Source: Bacillota bacterium
Lineage (GTDB): Bacteria; Bacillota; Clostridia; Christensenellales; CAG-138
Length of the DNA stretch: 18,166 nucleotides
Direction: 5' to 3'
NCBI GenBank assembly: GCA_023396535.1
Contig: JAEWWD010000040.1
Span: forward strand, 1 to 18,166
Both the position numbers and the translations under genes were made by a program. The notes below the pieces were generated by a model. The model saw nothing but the letters and a program-made list of their open reading frames with translations. It was not told where the DNA came from and made no database searches. Positions 1 to 5,850 of the stretch are shown here, piece by piece (positions within the stretch are counted from its first letter, which is position 1; every line of letters begins with the position of its first letter).

Positions 1-737
1 CCCACGACCGCGCAGATGACGGACACGATGGCGGAGCAAATGATGACGGACCGAAAGCTTTTGTACAGGCGCATGGCGGAGAGCGCTGGAAATATGACCA
101 ATGCGGATATCAATAGCGAGCCCACCAAATTCATGGCGAGCACGATAATGACGGCGATCGTCACGGCGATGACCAGATTGTAGCGCTTTGTGCGTATACC
201 CGTTGCCGTCGCGAAGCTCTCGTCAAATGTGACGGAGAATATTTTATTATAAAACAGCAGGTACACCCCGATGACCAGTATCGACATCCCTATGGATAGC
301 CAAACCTCAGCCTGTGTCAGGGTGAGTATGGAAATGGAGCCGAACAGCGTGCTGCACACATCGCCGGTGAGGTTGGCGGAGGTGGAAAAGAGGTTCACCA
401 GCAGGTATCCGATGGCGAGGGCCCCAACGGAAATCATGGCCACCGCCGCATCCCCGTTGATGCGGGCGTTTTGCCCGCTGCGAAGAAGAAGCACGGCGCA
501 TACGACCGTTACAGGCAATACCAGCAGCATATCGTTGGTCAGGCTCACCACTGTCGCGGCCGACATTGCCCCGAACGCAACATGGGACAGCCCGTCTCCG
601 ATAAACGAAAGACGCTTTAAAACCAGTATAACGCCCAGCAGGGACGAGCACAGCGCGATCAACACGCCGACTATCAGCGCATAACGAACAAAAGGATGCT
701 CGAAATACAGTGCCAGTTTCTGCAATAACTCAGCCAT
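1..737 (-). CDS. znuB: Zinc-type metal ABC transporter, membrane permease (partial, C-terminus missing)
   Basis: Membrane channel subunit of an ABC importer for zinc (or a related metal) that pairs with the ATPase and lipoprotein encoded just upstream. The reverse strand reads MAELLQKLALYFEHPFVRYA, then a series of hydrophobic segments typical of the ABC-3 (ZnuB/AdcB/TroC) family. These include the early segment around LKRLSFIGDGLSHVAFG and the FSVTFDESFATATG stretch that the family shares. 245 codons are visible; the family usually has about 265-285 residues, so roughly the last 20-40 are outside the window. The ATG at 737 has GGAGG about 9 nt upstream and overlaps the end of the ATPase gene by 8 nt, which suggests translational coupling. 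Metal specificity is inferred from the neighbouring Zur-like regulator and the His-rich lipoprotein; manganese cannot be excluded. Confidence 0.93.
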   Translation of the reverse strand, partial: MAELLQKLALYFEHPFVRYALIVGVLIALCSSLLGVILVLKRLSFIGDGLSHVAFGAMSAATVVSLTNDMLLVLPVTVVCAVLLLRSGQNARINGDAAVAMISVGALAIGYLLVNLFSTSANLTGDVCSTLFGSISILTLTQAEVWLSIGMSILVIGVYLLFYNKIFSVTFDESFATATGIRTKRYNLVIAVTIAVIIVLAMNLVGSLLISALVIFPALSAMRLYKSFRSVIICSAIVSVICAVV

Positions 738-1446
738 GGCTTTTTCCTCCGGTACGGGGCGGAAATAATCCCGCCCCGTTCTTGCGATACTCGTCCGCGG
801 AGCCAAAAAACGGCGGCTCGCAGCCCAGATGTAATATGTGGCTCGCAAAATGGACGGCTGCAGCGACGTCGTGCGATATCATAACGATTGTCAGTTCGTC
901 CTCACGGTTGAGTCTGGCAATCAGCTCGTACATATCCGTCATGGCGTTGGGATCAAGTCCGGCGACAGGCTCATCCAGCAGCAGCATTTTTCTTGCCGCG
1001 CAGAGCGCGCGGGCAAGCAATACGCGCTGCTGCTGCCCGCCGGAAAGCTCGCGATAACACCGGCGGGCAAGACATTCAATGCCCATCCTTTGCATGTTTT
1101 CATATGCCAGCAGTTTTTCCGCTTTATTATAGAACGGGCGCATTCCGAAGCGGTTGAGGCAACCGGACAACACGATTTCCTTTACGGACCCGGGAAAATC
1201 CTTCTGTACGACAGTTTGCTGCGGCAAATACCCTATTTCGGTTTGCCTGAGGCCGCCTCCTGTCAGAATGCTGCCCTTGAGCGGCGGTTTTAAATTCAAT
1301 ATCGTTTTCATCAGCGTGCTTTTTCCGGAGCCGTTTTCTCCGACGATGCACAAATAATCGCCCGCATCTACGGAAAAATTCACCCCCTCTACAATGGGTT
1401 TGCCTTCATACCCCAAAGCTACGTTCTGACAGGTAAGCAGCCTCAT
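730..1446 (-). CDS. znuC: Zinc-type metal ABC transporter, ATP-binding protein
   Basis: Cytoplasmic ATPase of the metal importer, 238 residues, normal for the ZnuC/AdcC family. Walker A is GENGSGKST at about residues 36-44, the ABC signature LSGGQQQR starts at about 134, and Walker B LLLDEP is at about 155-160, followed by the D-loop (GLDP). A switch His is seen in MISHD. The start ATG at 1446 has a GAGGG element about 8 nt upstream and lies 15 nt after the lipoprotein stop. The end overlaps the permease start by 8 nt, so the three transporter genes form one unit. Family and role are clear; zinc as the substrate is inferred from context. Confidence 0.96.
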   Translation of the reverse strand: MRLLTCQNVALGYEGKPIVEGVNFSVDAGDYLCIVGENGSGKSTLMKTILNLKPPLKGSILTGGGLRQTEIGYLPQQTVVQKDFPGSVKEIVLSGCLNRFGMRPFYNKAEKLLAYENMQRMGIECLARRCYRELSGGQQQRVLLARALCAARKMLLLDEPVAGLDPNAMTDMYELIARLNREDELTIVMISHDVAAAVHFASHILHLGCEPPFFGSADEYRKNGAGLFPPRTGGKSHG

Positions 1447-1461
1447 TTGCTATGCCCTCGC

Positions 1462-2490
1462 TCAGTTAAGCGCAGTCTTGAGCACTTCAAGATTGCTTTG
1501 CATGATGGAAAGATATGTAACGCCGGCCGCAACATCGGATGAAGTTACAGACTGCATGGAATCGAGCACCAATATCTGCTGATTCTTGTTTGTGGTATTG
1601 TTGATGATTGTCTTTGCAATCGACTGGTTCGAACCGTCTATCACCAGTATGTGCTTCAGCTTGAGCGCGTCCATCTTTTCCGCGAGGAACACGACCGTCT
1701 CAAAGCTTGCCTCCGTTTCAGCCGAGCAGCCGACAAACGCTGCGTAATAATTCAGCCCGTAATCGTCCACAAGGTAACGGAAGGGGAACCTATCCCCGAA
1801 CAGTACCGTTTTCACGGCAGCGCTGTCTGCTGTATTGCGGTATTCGTTATCCAGAGAATCCAGCTTTCCAATGTAGTTCTTTGCATTCGCCTCGTATACG
1901 GCGGCATTGGCGGAATCCGCCCGCCCCAGCATTTGGGAGATGTGTGCAACGAGCGTCTTCGTGTTTTTCAGAGAAAGCCATACATGCTCGTCGTATTCGG
2001 GGCCTTCTTCTTCCGCTTCTTCATGTTCGTGGTTCTCATGCGCTTCATCCGCATCGGCATGTTCATGTTCGTGTTCATCTTCGGCCTGCATACCATCGAC
2101 TACTTCTTCTTCCTTCACGCTGTCGCCAAGCACGTCAAGCAGATTGATTACGATCATATCCTGATTGACGGCTTCTTTAAGCGCGTCCTGAACCCATCCG
2201 TCCGACTCGCCTCCGACATATATAAACACGTCGCAGCCTGATATTTTGAGTATGTCGTCTGCGGAAGGCTGGTAGCTGTGCAGGTCCACGCCGCTGTCCA
2301 GCAACAGCGTCAGGTCGACGTCGGCAGCGCGATCGCCGATAATCTCACGAACCCAATCGTATTCGGGGAAAATCGTGCATACAACGCTCAATTTTGAGGA
2401 ATCCGCCTGCTTGGCGTTCACTGCCGCGCACGAAGTCAGCATACAGGCCGTCAGTAACAGTGCCGTCAGGCACGCAAATATTCGTTTCAT
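1462..2490 (-). CDS. znuA: Zinc-binding lipoprotein of ABC transporter, His-rich loop
   Basis: Solute-binding lipoprotein that captures metal outside the cell and delivers it to the permease. The signal peptide MKRIFACLTALLLTACMLTS ends in the lipobox LTSC (Cys21). Family motifs are TIFPEYDWVREIIGD, the metal-ligand region LHSYQPSADD (His71), EHVWLSLKN (His169) and the Asp-containing VIDGSNQS near 285. Between the first two ligands lies an acidic His-rich loop (residues about 138-163) typical of zinc-specific members (ZnuA/AdcA). The third usual His position reads GDRFPF, with Asp233 in its place. A longer reading from a TTG at 2505 is possible, but that TTG lies inside the ribosome binding site (GGAGG) that serves the ATG at 2490, so 2490 is chosen, giving 342 residues. 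A 132-bp structured spacer separates it from the upstream small gene. Confidence 0.95.
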   Translation of the reverse strand: MKRIFACLTALLLTACMLTSCAAVNAKQADSSKLSVVCTIFPEYDWVREIIGDRAADVDLTLLLDSGVDLHSYQPSADDILKISGCDVFIYVGGESDGWVQDALKEAVNQDMIVINLLDVLGDSVKEEEVVDGMQAEDEHEHEHADADEAHENHEHEEAEEEGPEYDEHVWLSLKNTKTLVAHISQMLGRADSANAAVYEANAKNYIGKLDSLDNEYRNTADSAAVKTVLFGDRFPFRYLVDDYGLNYYAAFVGCSAETEASFETVVFLAEKMDALKLKHILVIDGSNQSIAKTIINNTTNKNQQILVLDSMQSVTSSDVAAGVTYLSIMQSNLEVLKTALN

Positions 2491-2510
2491 GGTATTGCCC
2501 TCCAAATGTG

Positions 2511-2619
2511 CTGTGTTAAAAATGGAAACAGAAACAATGAACCCCTCTGCTTTCCCGTTTACGGATGCAAAAAAAGCTCTGTCTGAAAAGCAGAGGTCCG
2601 TTTTTCTTATTTAACACAG
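2511..2619 (-). promoter_or_regulatory. Structured intercistronic leader with mutually exclusive stems ahead of the zinc lipoprotein gene
   Basis: Seen directly: perfect 10-bp arms CTGTGTTAAA (2511-2520) and TTTAACACAG (2610-2619) enclose a second perfect 10-bp pair, CCTCTGCTTT (2544-2553) and AAAGCAGAGG (2587-2596). The 2591-2595 part of the inner right arm can instead pair with CTCTG at 2577-2581, and on the minus strand that small stem is followed at once by C and seven T. ACGGA (2561-2565) and TCCGT (2597-2601) would extend this second fold. In the transcript direction this resembles a terminator/antiterminator choice, or a weak terminator after the small gene. No ligand-binding motif is recognised. 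The base-pairing is certain; function is inference. Confidence 0.5.
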
Positions 2620-2622
2620 TAT

Positions 2623-2916
2623 TTAATTTGTCAGCTTAACCCTGAGAGAAACGAGCGTACTATAGCATAGAGGCAATGCTTTTACATAAAAGCAATTTAC
2701 CAGCAGGATGGCAAGAAGGAAAAGCGCCAGTTGCGCCCATGCTGAATGGATGTTGTTGAAAAGACCGACGCAGATTTTGATTTGCTCGCAGACTCCGCAA
2801 TGCTCTCCGGTACAGTCATGGTCTCTTTCCAAAATAAAGAAAGTTTGGGAGAAAAGTATAAACGCGCAAAGAACAATAAGGAGCAAAATGGAAATGCTTC
2901 TGTTTTTCCTTGCCAT
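2623..2916 (-). CDS. Small two-helix membrane protein with H-D-C / C-x2-C motif, zinc-operon associated
   Basis: Unassigned 97-residue protein. Residues about 8-28 and 60-80 are hydrophobic and could span the membrane. Between them is a short soluble loop, RDHDCTGEHCGVCEQIKIC, with a His and four Cys (H33, C35, C40, C43, C49), a plausible metal or redox site outside or at the membrane face. ATG at 2916 has GGGGGAG about 5 nt upstream and lies 19 nt after the Fur-family gene; the zinc transporter genes follow after a 132-bp structured spacer. From memory, small proteins with an H-x-C-x-G-x2-C-x2-C loop occur near zinc transporters in other Clostridia, but no function is established to my knowledge. 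A role in zinc sensing, delivery or transporter assembly is inference only. Confidence 0.85.
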   Translation of the reverse strand: MARKNRSISILLLIVLCAFILFSQTFFILERDHDCTGEHCGVCEQIKICVGLFNNIHSAWAQLALFLLAILLVNCFYVKALPLCYSTLVSLRVKLTN

Positions 2917-2935
2917 AATTCTCCCCCTTACGCGC

Positions 2936-3325
2936 TCAGCGGCAAGCTTTGCATATGCCGTAGAGAACGGTCTTCTTTTTGTCGACTAAGAACTCGTCTG
3001 TCTGCAGCAGATTGCTTACCATTTGCTGGGCGTTGCTTTGATCCATATGGCAAATGCGGCCGCACTTTACGCATGTAAGATGAATGCACTGGCTGCATTC
3101 CTTATGCCCGACAAACTGGTATTGCATTTCCCGGCTTCCGTTCCGGATGGATCGTTCTACCAGGCCGGTTTCGACCAGCTTTCCAATGTTGCGGTATACA
3201 GCGCTGACGCTGATGTCGTTCCCCTGCAAGCGCTTGGAGAGTTTGCTTACCGAGAATGTTTCATCCGGATGCGCTTGTAAAAACGTAAGCAGCGCTTTCC
3301 TTTGTTCGGTTAAATACTTTTCCAT
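2936..3325 (-). CDS. zur: Fur-family metal-responsive repressor, Zur-like
   Basis: Cytoplasmic DNA-binding repressor, 129 residues. The N-terminal winged helix includes FSVSKLSKRLQGNDISVSA and VYRNIGKLVETGLV, the classic Fur recognition helix region. The C-terminal dimerisation half has the structural zinc pairs C85-x2-C88 and C125-x2-C128 (GICKACR end) and a Cys/His-rich sensing stretch HKECSQCIHLTC (H74, C77, C80, H82). The start is placed at MEKYL (3325), 9 nt after an AGGA element; ATG 3334 lies against AGGA, too close, and the upstream reading to 3361 would run into the promoter. It heads a zinc-importer operon and has a palindromic operator over its own start site, so Zur-type zinc sensing and autoregulation are likely. 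PerR or Fur function is less likely given the neighbours. Confidence 0.92.
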   Translation of the reverse strand: MEKYLTEQRKALLTFLQAHPDETFSVSKLSKRLQGNDISVSAVYRNIGKLVETGLVERSIRNGSREMQYQFVGHKECSQCIHLTCVKCGRICHMDQSNAQQMVSNLLQTDEFLVDKKKTVLYGICKACR

Positions 3326-3345
3326 ATCATGCATTCCTATAAATA

Positions 3346-3360
3346 TGCGAATAATTCGCA
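3346..3360. promoter_or_regulatory. Palindromic operator, probable Zur box
   Basis: TGCGAATAATTCGCA is a palindrome with perfect 6-bp arms (TGCGAA / TTCGCA) and a TAA centre. It sits immediately downstream of the -10 of the zur promoter, covering the expected start site and ending about 8 bp before the ribosome binding site. The symmetry around an AAT/ATT core is like the sites bound by Fur-family repressors, and the adjacent gene encodes one. Binding is inferred, not shown. No second copy was noticed in the other intergenic regions of this window. Confidence 0.7.
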
Positions 3361-3363
3361 ATT

Positions 3364-3392
3364 ATTATAGCAATGCCATTCGGGCTTGTCAA
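3364..3392 (-). promoter_or_regulatory. Consensus sigma-A promoter of the zur-zinc uptake operon
   Basis: Reading the minus strand, TTGACA (3392-3387) is followed after exactly 17 nt by TATAAT (3369-3364), both perfect consensus hexamers. The start site would fall near 3357, inside the palindrome at 3346-3360. A promoter this strong placed under an operator fits a gene kept off by its own repressor and strongly induced when metal is scarce. Confidence 0.88.
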
Positions 3393-3425
3393 CTTTTTAC
3401 TTCGCAAGCTTATCGCAATAAAAAT

Positions 3426-3453
3426 AAGGCGGGGGCAATCCGACCACCGCCTT
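3426..3453 (-). terminator. Rho-independent terminator after yedF
   Basis: AAGGCGG (3426-3432) and CCGCCTT (3447-3453) form a 7-bp GC-rich stem. Read on the minus strand, the stem is followed by ATTTTTATTG, a T-rich tail, 16 nt past the yedF stop. It also insulates the yedF transcript from the zur promoter at 3364-3392. Confidence 0.8.
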
Positions 3454-3468
3454 TTAAACGCTTTATTC

Positions 3469-4071
3469 TCAAACCGTAATTACTTTCCCCGCCTGCTGCA
3501 TGGCGGAAAGTATCTCATACATGTTGCTGACGGCGCCCACGGCAAGCTGTTCCGTCAGGCCGAAATAGTTCAGGCAGGTACCGCAGACCAGCACCCGCAC
3601 GCCCCGTTCCGCCAGAGTTTTGATGCTGTCGACGACCTGCTGCTCACCGCCTGTGGCCAATTTTACGCCTGCGTTCATAAACAGCACGCAGTCCGGTGGG
3701 TTGTCGCTCTGAGAAAGAGAATACAGGAACATTTTCATGAGGTTGTACCCGAGCGTCAGGTCGCCGTCGCCTACGTGATCCTTTCCAATGAACACGGCGT
3801 AGCCACTTTGCGGCGCGCAGTTGATCACGGGAAGGGGAACCTGCTCCTGAGGATTGCCGATGCCTCCCGATATAGTCACGGCAAAGCCGCCTTCAACGGG
3901 CGTGCTTTTTATATCCCTGCCTCCCGACTGCGCAAGGCGCGTGAGATTCTGTACGGCAATGGCGTTGTCCACCAGTATTTCCACTTCGGCATTGCCTTCA
4001 TCCAGCGCCTTTTTTGCAAGCAGTACGGGTTTGGGGCATTCGAGACCCTTTGCGTTGATCTGTATGGCCAT
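3469..4071 (-). CDS. yedF: YedF family sulfurtransferase-like selenium metabolism protein
   Basis: Two-domain cytoplasmic protein of 200 residues. The N-terminal TusA/SirA-like domain has the carrier motif ECPKP with Cys12, the residue that carries persulfide in TusA. The C-terminal half is DsrE-like and contains CVLFMNAGVKL and a conserved VCGTCLNYFG motif (Cys163, Cys166). This matches the family named putative selenium metabolism protein YedF, often found near selenophosphate synthetase in Clostridia; no selD is in this window. ATG at 4071 has AGGAGA about 8 nt upstream. It is divergent from a DUF3343 gene, another small protein family that travels with YedF, so the two probably act in the same sulfur/selenium trafficking step. 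The exact reaction is not established. Confidence 0.93.
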   Translation of the reverse strand: MAIQINAKGLECPKPVLLAKKALDEGNAEVEILVDNAIAVQNLTRLAQSGGRDIKSTPVEGGFAVTISGGIGNPQEQVPLPVINCAPQSGYAVFIGKDHVGDGDLTLGYNLMKMFLYSLSQSDNPPDCVLFMNAGVKLATGGEQQVVDSIKTLAERGVRVLVCGTCLNYFGLTEQLAVGAVSNMYEILSAMQQAGKVITV

Positions 4072-4105
4072 TTCTAAATTCTCCTTTTATTGCGATCGTT
4101 ATTCT

Positions 4106-4136
4106 ATTATGAGCATAATGCTACTTGCATTGTCAA
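4106..4136 (-). promoter_or_regulatory. yedF promoter with palindrome over the -10
   Basis: Minus strand: TTGACA (4136-4131) and CATAAT (4111-4106) with a long 19-nt spacer. The -10 lies in a palindrome, ATTATG-AG-CATAAT (4106-4119, plus-strand letters), that could be an operator. Its -35 overlaps the -35 of the divergent plus-strand promoter by 5 bp. The spacer length makes the assignment moderate only. Confidence 0.5.
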
Positions 4137-4158
4137 CAGGAATATCGCATGCTATACT
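4130..4158 (+). promoter_or_regulatory. Promoter of the DUF3343-tcdA-GNAT operon
   Basis: TTGTCA (4130-4135), a 17-nt spacer and TATACT (4153-4158), with a TGC extended -10 just before it. Each hexamer matches the sigma-A consensus at 5 of 6 positions. The start site would be near 4165, leaving only a few nucleotides before the GGAGG at 4169-4173, so the leader is very short. The -35 shares bases with the divergent yedF -35. Confidence 0.72.
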
Positions 4159-4181
4159 CATCCACAATGGAGGGTATGGAT

Positions 4182-4454
4182 TTGCGCGCTGAAAACTATT
4201 ATATGATTTCCTTCGATTCTACTCATGCGGCGATGGGGGCTGAGAAATATTTGTCCGCGCGTATGCCCATATGTGCAATGCCGACACTGCGTGCGGTCAG
4301 CGCGAGCTGTGGCATTTCCCTCCGCGTGGAAGAGGGTGATTTCCCGGTGCTGGAGCAGGCGCTGAAAGAAGGATACCCTGCGTATGCGCAGCCGTATCGT
4401 CTGTACCGGGTGACCAGGGAAGGGCCGTCACTGCTTTTGCAAAGCGGCGATTAA
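4182..4454 (+). CDS. DUF3343 family protein, putative sulfur/selenium carrier-like
   Basis: Small cytoplasmic protein of about 90 residues that matches DUF3343: a beta strand and helix YYMISFDSTHAAMGAEKYL, then MPICAMPTLRAVSASCGISL, with Cys43 in the conserved S-x-S-C-G motif. Family members sit beside YedF, cysteine desulfurases or selenium genes and are thought to resemble TusA/YedF carriers; the reaction is unknown. The start is placed at TTG 4182 because GGAGG (4169-4173) is 8 nt upstream; ATG 4176 and ATG 4167 are too close to that site, and starts further upstream precede the promoter. The stop lies 33 nt before tcdA. No terminator intervenes, so it is probably the first gene of a three-gene operon. 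Confidence 0.82.
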   Translation: MRAENYYMISFDSTHAAMGAEKYLSARMPICAMPTLRAVSASCGISLRVEEGDFPVLEQALKEGYPAYAQPYRLYRVTREGPSLLLQSGD

Positions 4455-4487
4455 TGGTCGGATTATACTGATTTTTTTGAGGAAACG

Positions 4488-5246
4488 ATGTTAAACGCAT
4501 TTTCACGGACTGAACTGCTGCTGGGCAGGGAGGGTATGCAAAGGCTGGAACAGGCCCGGGTCGCCGTATTTGGTATTGGCGGCGTGGGTTCTTATGCGGT
4601 GGAGGCGCTCGCTCGCAGCGGGATTGGCTGTATCGCCATGTTTGACGACGACAGCGTGTGCCTGACCAACATCAACCGCCAGCTCATCGCGACGCGTTCC
4701 ACAGTGGGGCGCAAAAAGGTCGACGTCGCGCGCGAGCGCATACTGGATATCAATCCCAAGTGCCGCGTGGAGGCAAACGCGTGCTTCTATACGGCGGAAA
4801 ACGCCGGCGAATACGATCTAAAAGGCTACAGCTACATTATTGACGCAATAGACACCGTCTCCTCCAAGCTGACGCTTATAGAACGTGCGTATGCGGCGGG
4901 CGTGCCCATCATCAGTTGTATGGGGGCGGGCAACAAGCTGGACCCGACGCGGCTGGAGATAGCGGACATTTATCAAACCTCCGTCTGCCCGCTTGCGCGG
5001 GTTATGCGCAAGGAGCTGCGCGCGAGGGGCGTTCCGACGCTCAAGGTCGTTTATTCCCGCGAGGAGGCGCTCACGCCCATAGAGGACGAAAGCCAGAGCT
5101 GCAAGCATAATTGCATATGTCCGCCTGACGCGAAGCGCACCTGCGCCGTCCGCAGGCAGGTGCCGGGCAGCGTGGCGTTCGTGCCCTCCGTCGCGGGTCT
5201 GATACTGGCGGGAGAGGTCATACGCTGTATCGTAGGATGTGAATAA
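4488..5246 (+). CDS. tcdA: tRNA threonylcarbamoyladenosine dehydratase (TcdA/CsdL)
   Basis: E1-like enzyme of 252 residues that uses ATP to cyclise the tRNA t6A base to ct6A. The nucleotide-binding loop is GIGGVGSYAVEALARSG (from about residue 29), followed by the acidic MFDDDSV and the ATP-contacting NINRQ (61-65), all typical of the ThiF/MoeB/HesA fold. The DAIDTVSSK segment and the C-terminal RRQVPGSVAFVPSVAGL are characteristic of TcdA. Four cysteines in the loop at 205-219 (C205, C209, C211, C219) could bind a metal; similar Cys in this position are remembered from other clostridial members. ATG at 4488 follows GAGG by 5 nt. It lies between the DUF3343 gene and a GNAT gene in an apparent operon. 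Confidence 0.93.
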   Translation: MLNAFSRTELLLGREGMQRLEQARVAVFGIGGVGSYAVEALARSGIGCIAMFDDDSVCLTNINRQLIATRSTVGRKKVDVARERILDINPKCRVEANACFYTAENAGEYDLKGYSYIIDAIDTVSSKLTLIERAYAAGVPIISCMGAGNKLDPTRLEIADIYQTSVCPLARVMRKELRARGVPTLKVVYSREEALTPIEDESQSCKHNCICPPDAKRTCAVRRQVPGSVAFVPSVAGLILAGEVIRCIVGCE

Positions 5247-5264
5247 GCTGGGGGGAGGCAGTAT

Positions 5265-5750
5265 ATGCGAATCAGGGATGCGGGGGGGAGCGATATCGCC
5301 CCTTTACGGGATATCATGAATCATTATCGAAAGAATAGCCGTTCCCTATGGGAGACGGCGCTTCTGACGGATGATGATGTGGAAACGTGGTTAAATGAGC
5401 ATTCGCACCACCCCTACGCCGCACTGGTTGCGGAGGAAGAGGGCGTAATCGGGTTTGCTTCTCTTTCGTGTTTCCGCCCGTACAGCGGCTATCGACTGAC
5501 GGCGGAGAACAGCATATATCTTTCTCCAGGATACGAAGGCAAGGGCTACGGCGGGGCCCTGATGAGGGCGTTGCTCCTGCGTGCGCGGGAGAACGGGCTT
5601 CGCGTTGTTACGGCGTGGATCGATGCGGAAAACTGGAATTCGGTGCGATTTCACGAGCGTTACGGGTTTCGATATGTCGGCTGCATGCGGGATGTGGGCA
5701 TGCTAGACGGGGAATTCCGCAGCGTCGTGATTATGCAATATAACATGTAG
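5265..5750 (+). CDS. GNAT family N-acetyltransferase, phosphinothricin-acetyltransferase-like
   Basis: Cytoplasmic acetyl-CoA-dependent N-acetyltransferase of 161 residues. It contains the acetyl-CoA loop YEGKGYGGALM (about residues 91-101) followed by a helix, and the C-terminal AENWNSVRFHERYGFRYVG pattern of the GNAT fold. The arrangement (N-terminal IRDAGGSDIAPLRDIMNHY, substrate-facing YSGYRLTAENSIYLSP) is like the Pat/Bar subgroup, which acetylates methionine sulfoximine or phosphinothricin-like amino acids, but the real substrate cannot be told from sequence. A very strong ribosome binding site, GGGGGGAGG, precedes ATG 5265 by about 6 nt. It starts 18 nt after tcdA, so is probably co-transcribed. 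No clear terminator follows. Confidence 0.88.
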   Translation: MRIRDAGGSDIAPLRDIMNHYRKNSRSLWETALLTDDDVETWLNEHSHHPYAALVAEEEGVIGFASLSCFRPYSGYRLTAENSIYLSPGYEGKGYGGALMRALLLRARENGLRVVTAWIDAENWNSVRFHERYGFRYVGCMRDVGMLDGEFRSVVIMQYNM

Positions 5751-5764
5751 TAAGCGGTATTGTA

Positions 5765-5793
5765 TATACAGCCTGTGACGGGGGCGTTATACT
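5765..5793 (+). promoter_or_regulatory. Candidate promoter of the pyridoxal/pyridoxamine kinase gene
   Basis: TATACA (5765-5770), a 17-nt spacer and TATACT (5788-5793). The -10 is good (5 of 6), the -35 weak (4 of 6). Start near 5800, just before the leader hairpin at 5805-5831. Confidence 0.42.
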
Positions 5794-5804
5794 ATACGAA
5801 TATC

Positions 5805-5831
5805 CCCGCCGGTTTTCATGCGCCCGGCGGG
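5805..5831 (+). other. GC-rich hairpin in the 5' leader of the kinase gene
   Basis: CCCGCCGG (5805-5812) and CCGGCGGG (5824-5831) form a perfect 8-bp stem with an 11-nt loop, ending 9 nt before the ribosome binding site GGAGG (5841). There is no T-run after it, so it is not a usual terminator of the preceding gene. It would lie at the very 5' end of the message and may stabilise it or influence initiation; no known riboswitch is recognised. Confidence 0.55.
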
Positions 5832-5850
5832 TGCTGATACGGAGGTTGAA

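Noticed and set aside
1651..2241. A 196-codon open frame on the plus strand opposite the zinc lipoprotein gene
   Set aside because: It is antisense to a well-supported gene; its Phe/His-rich runs are simply the complement of the Glu/His-rich loop.
2511..2619. A miniature transposable element bounded by the 10-bp inverted repeats
   Set aside because: No target-site duplication is seen (TG on one side, TA on the other) and no other copy was noticed in the window; the RNA-structure reading is simpler.
4488..5246. ThiF or MoeB identity for the E1-like gene
   Set aside because: There is no adjacent ThiS or MoaD carrier gene, and the C-terminal RRQVPGSVAFVPSVAGL pattern fits the tRNA ct6A dehydratase family better.
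5818..5850. An upstream start of the pyridoxal/pyridoxamine kinase
   Set aside because: It lies in the leader hairpin, lacks a ribosome binding site, and the family begins at the QKRVAAIHD region.
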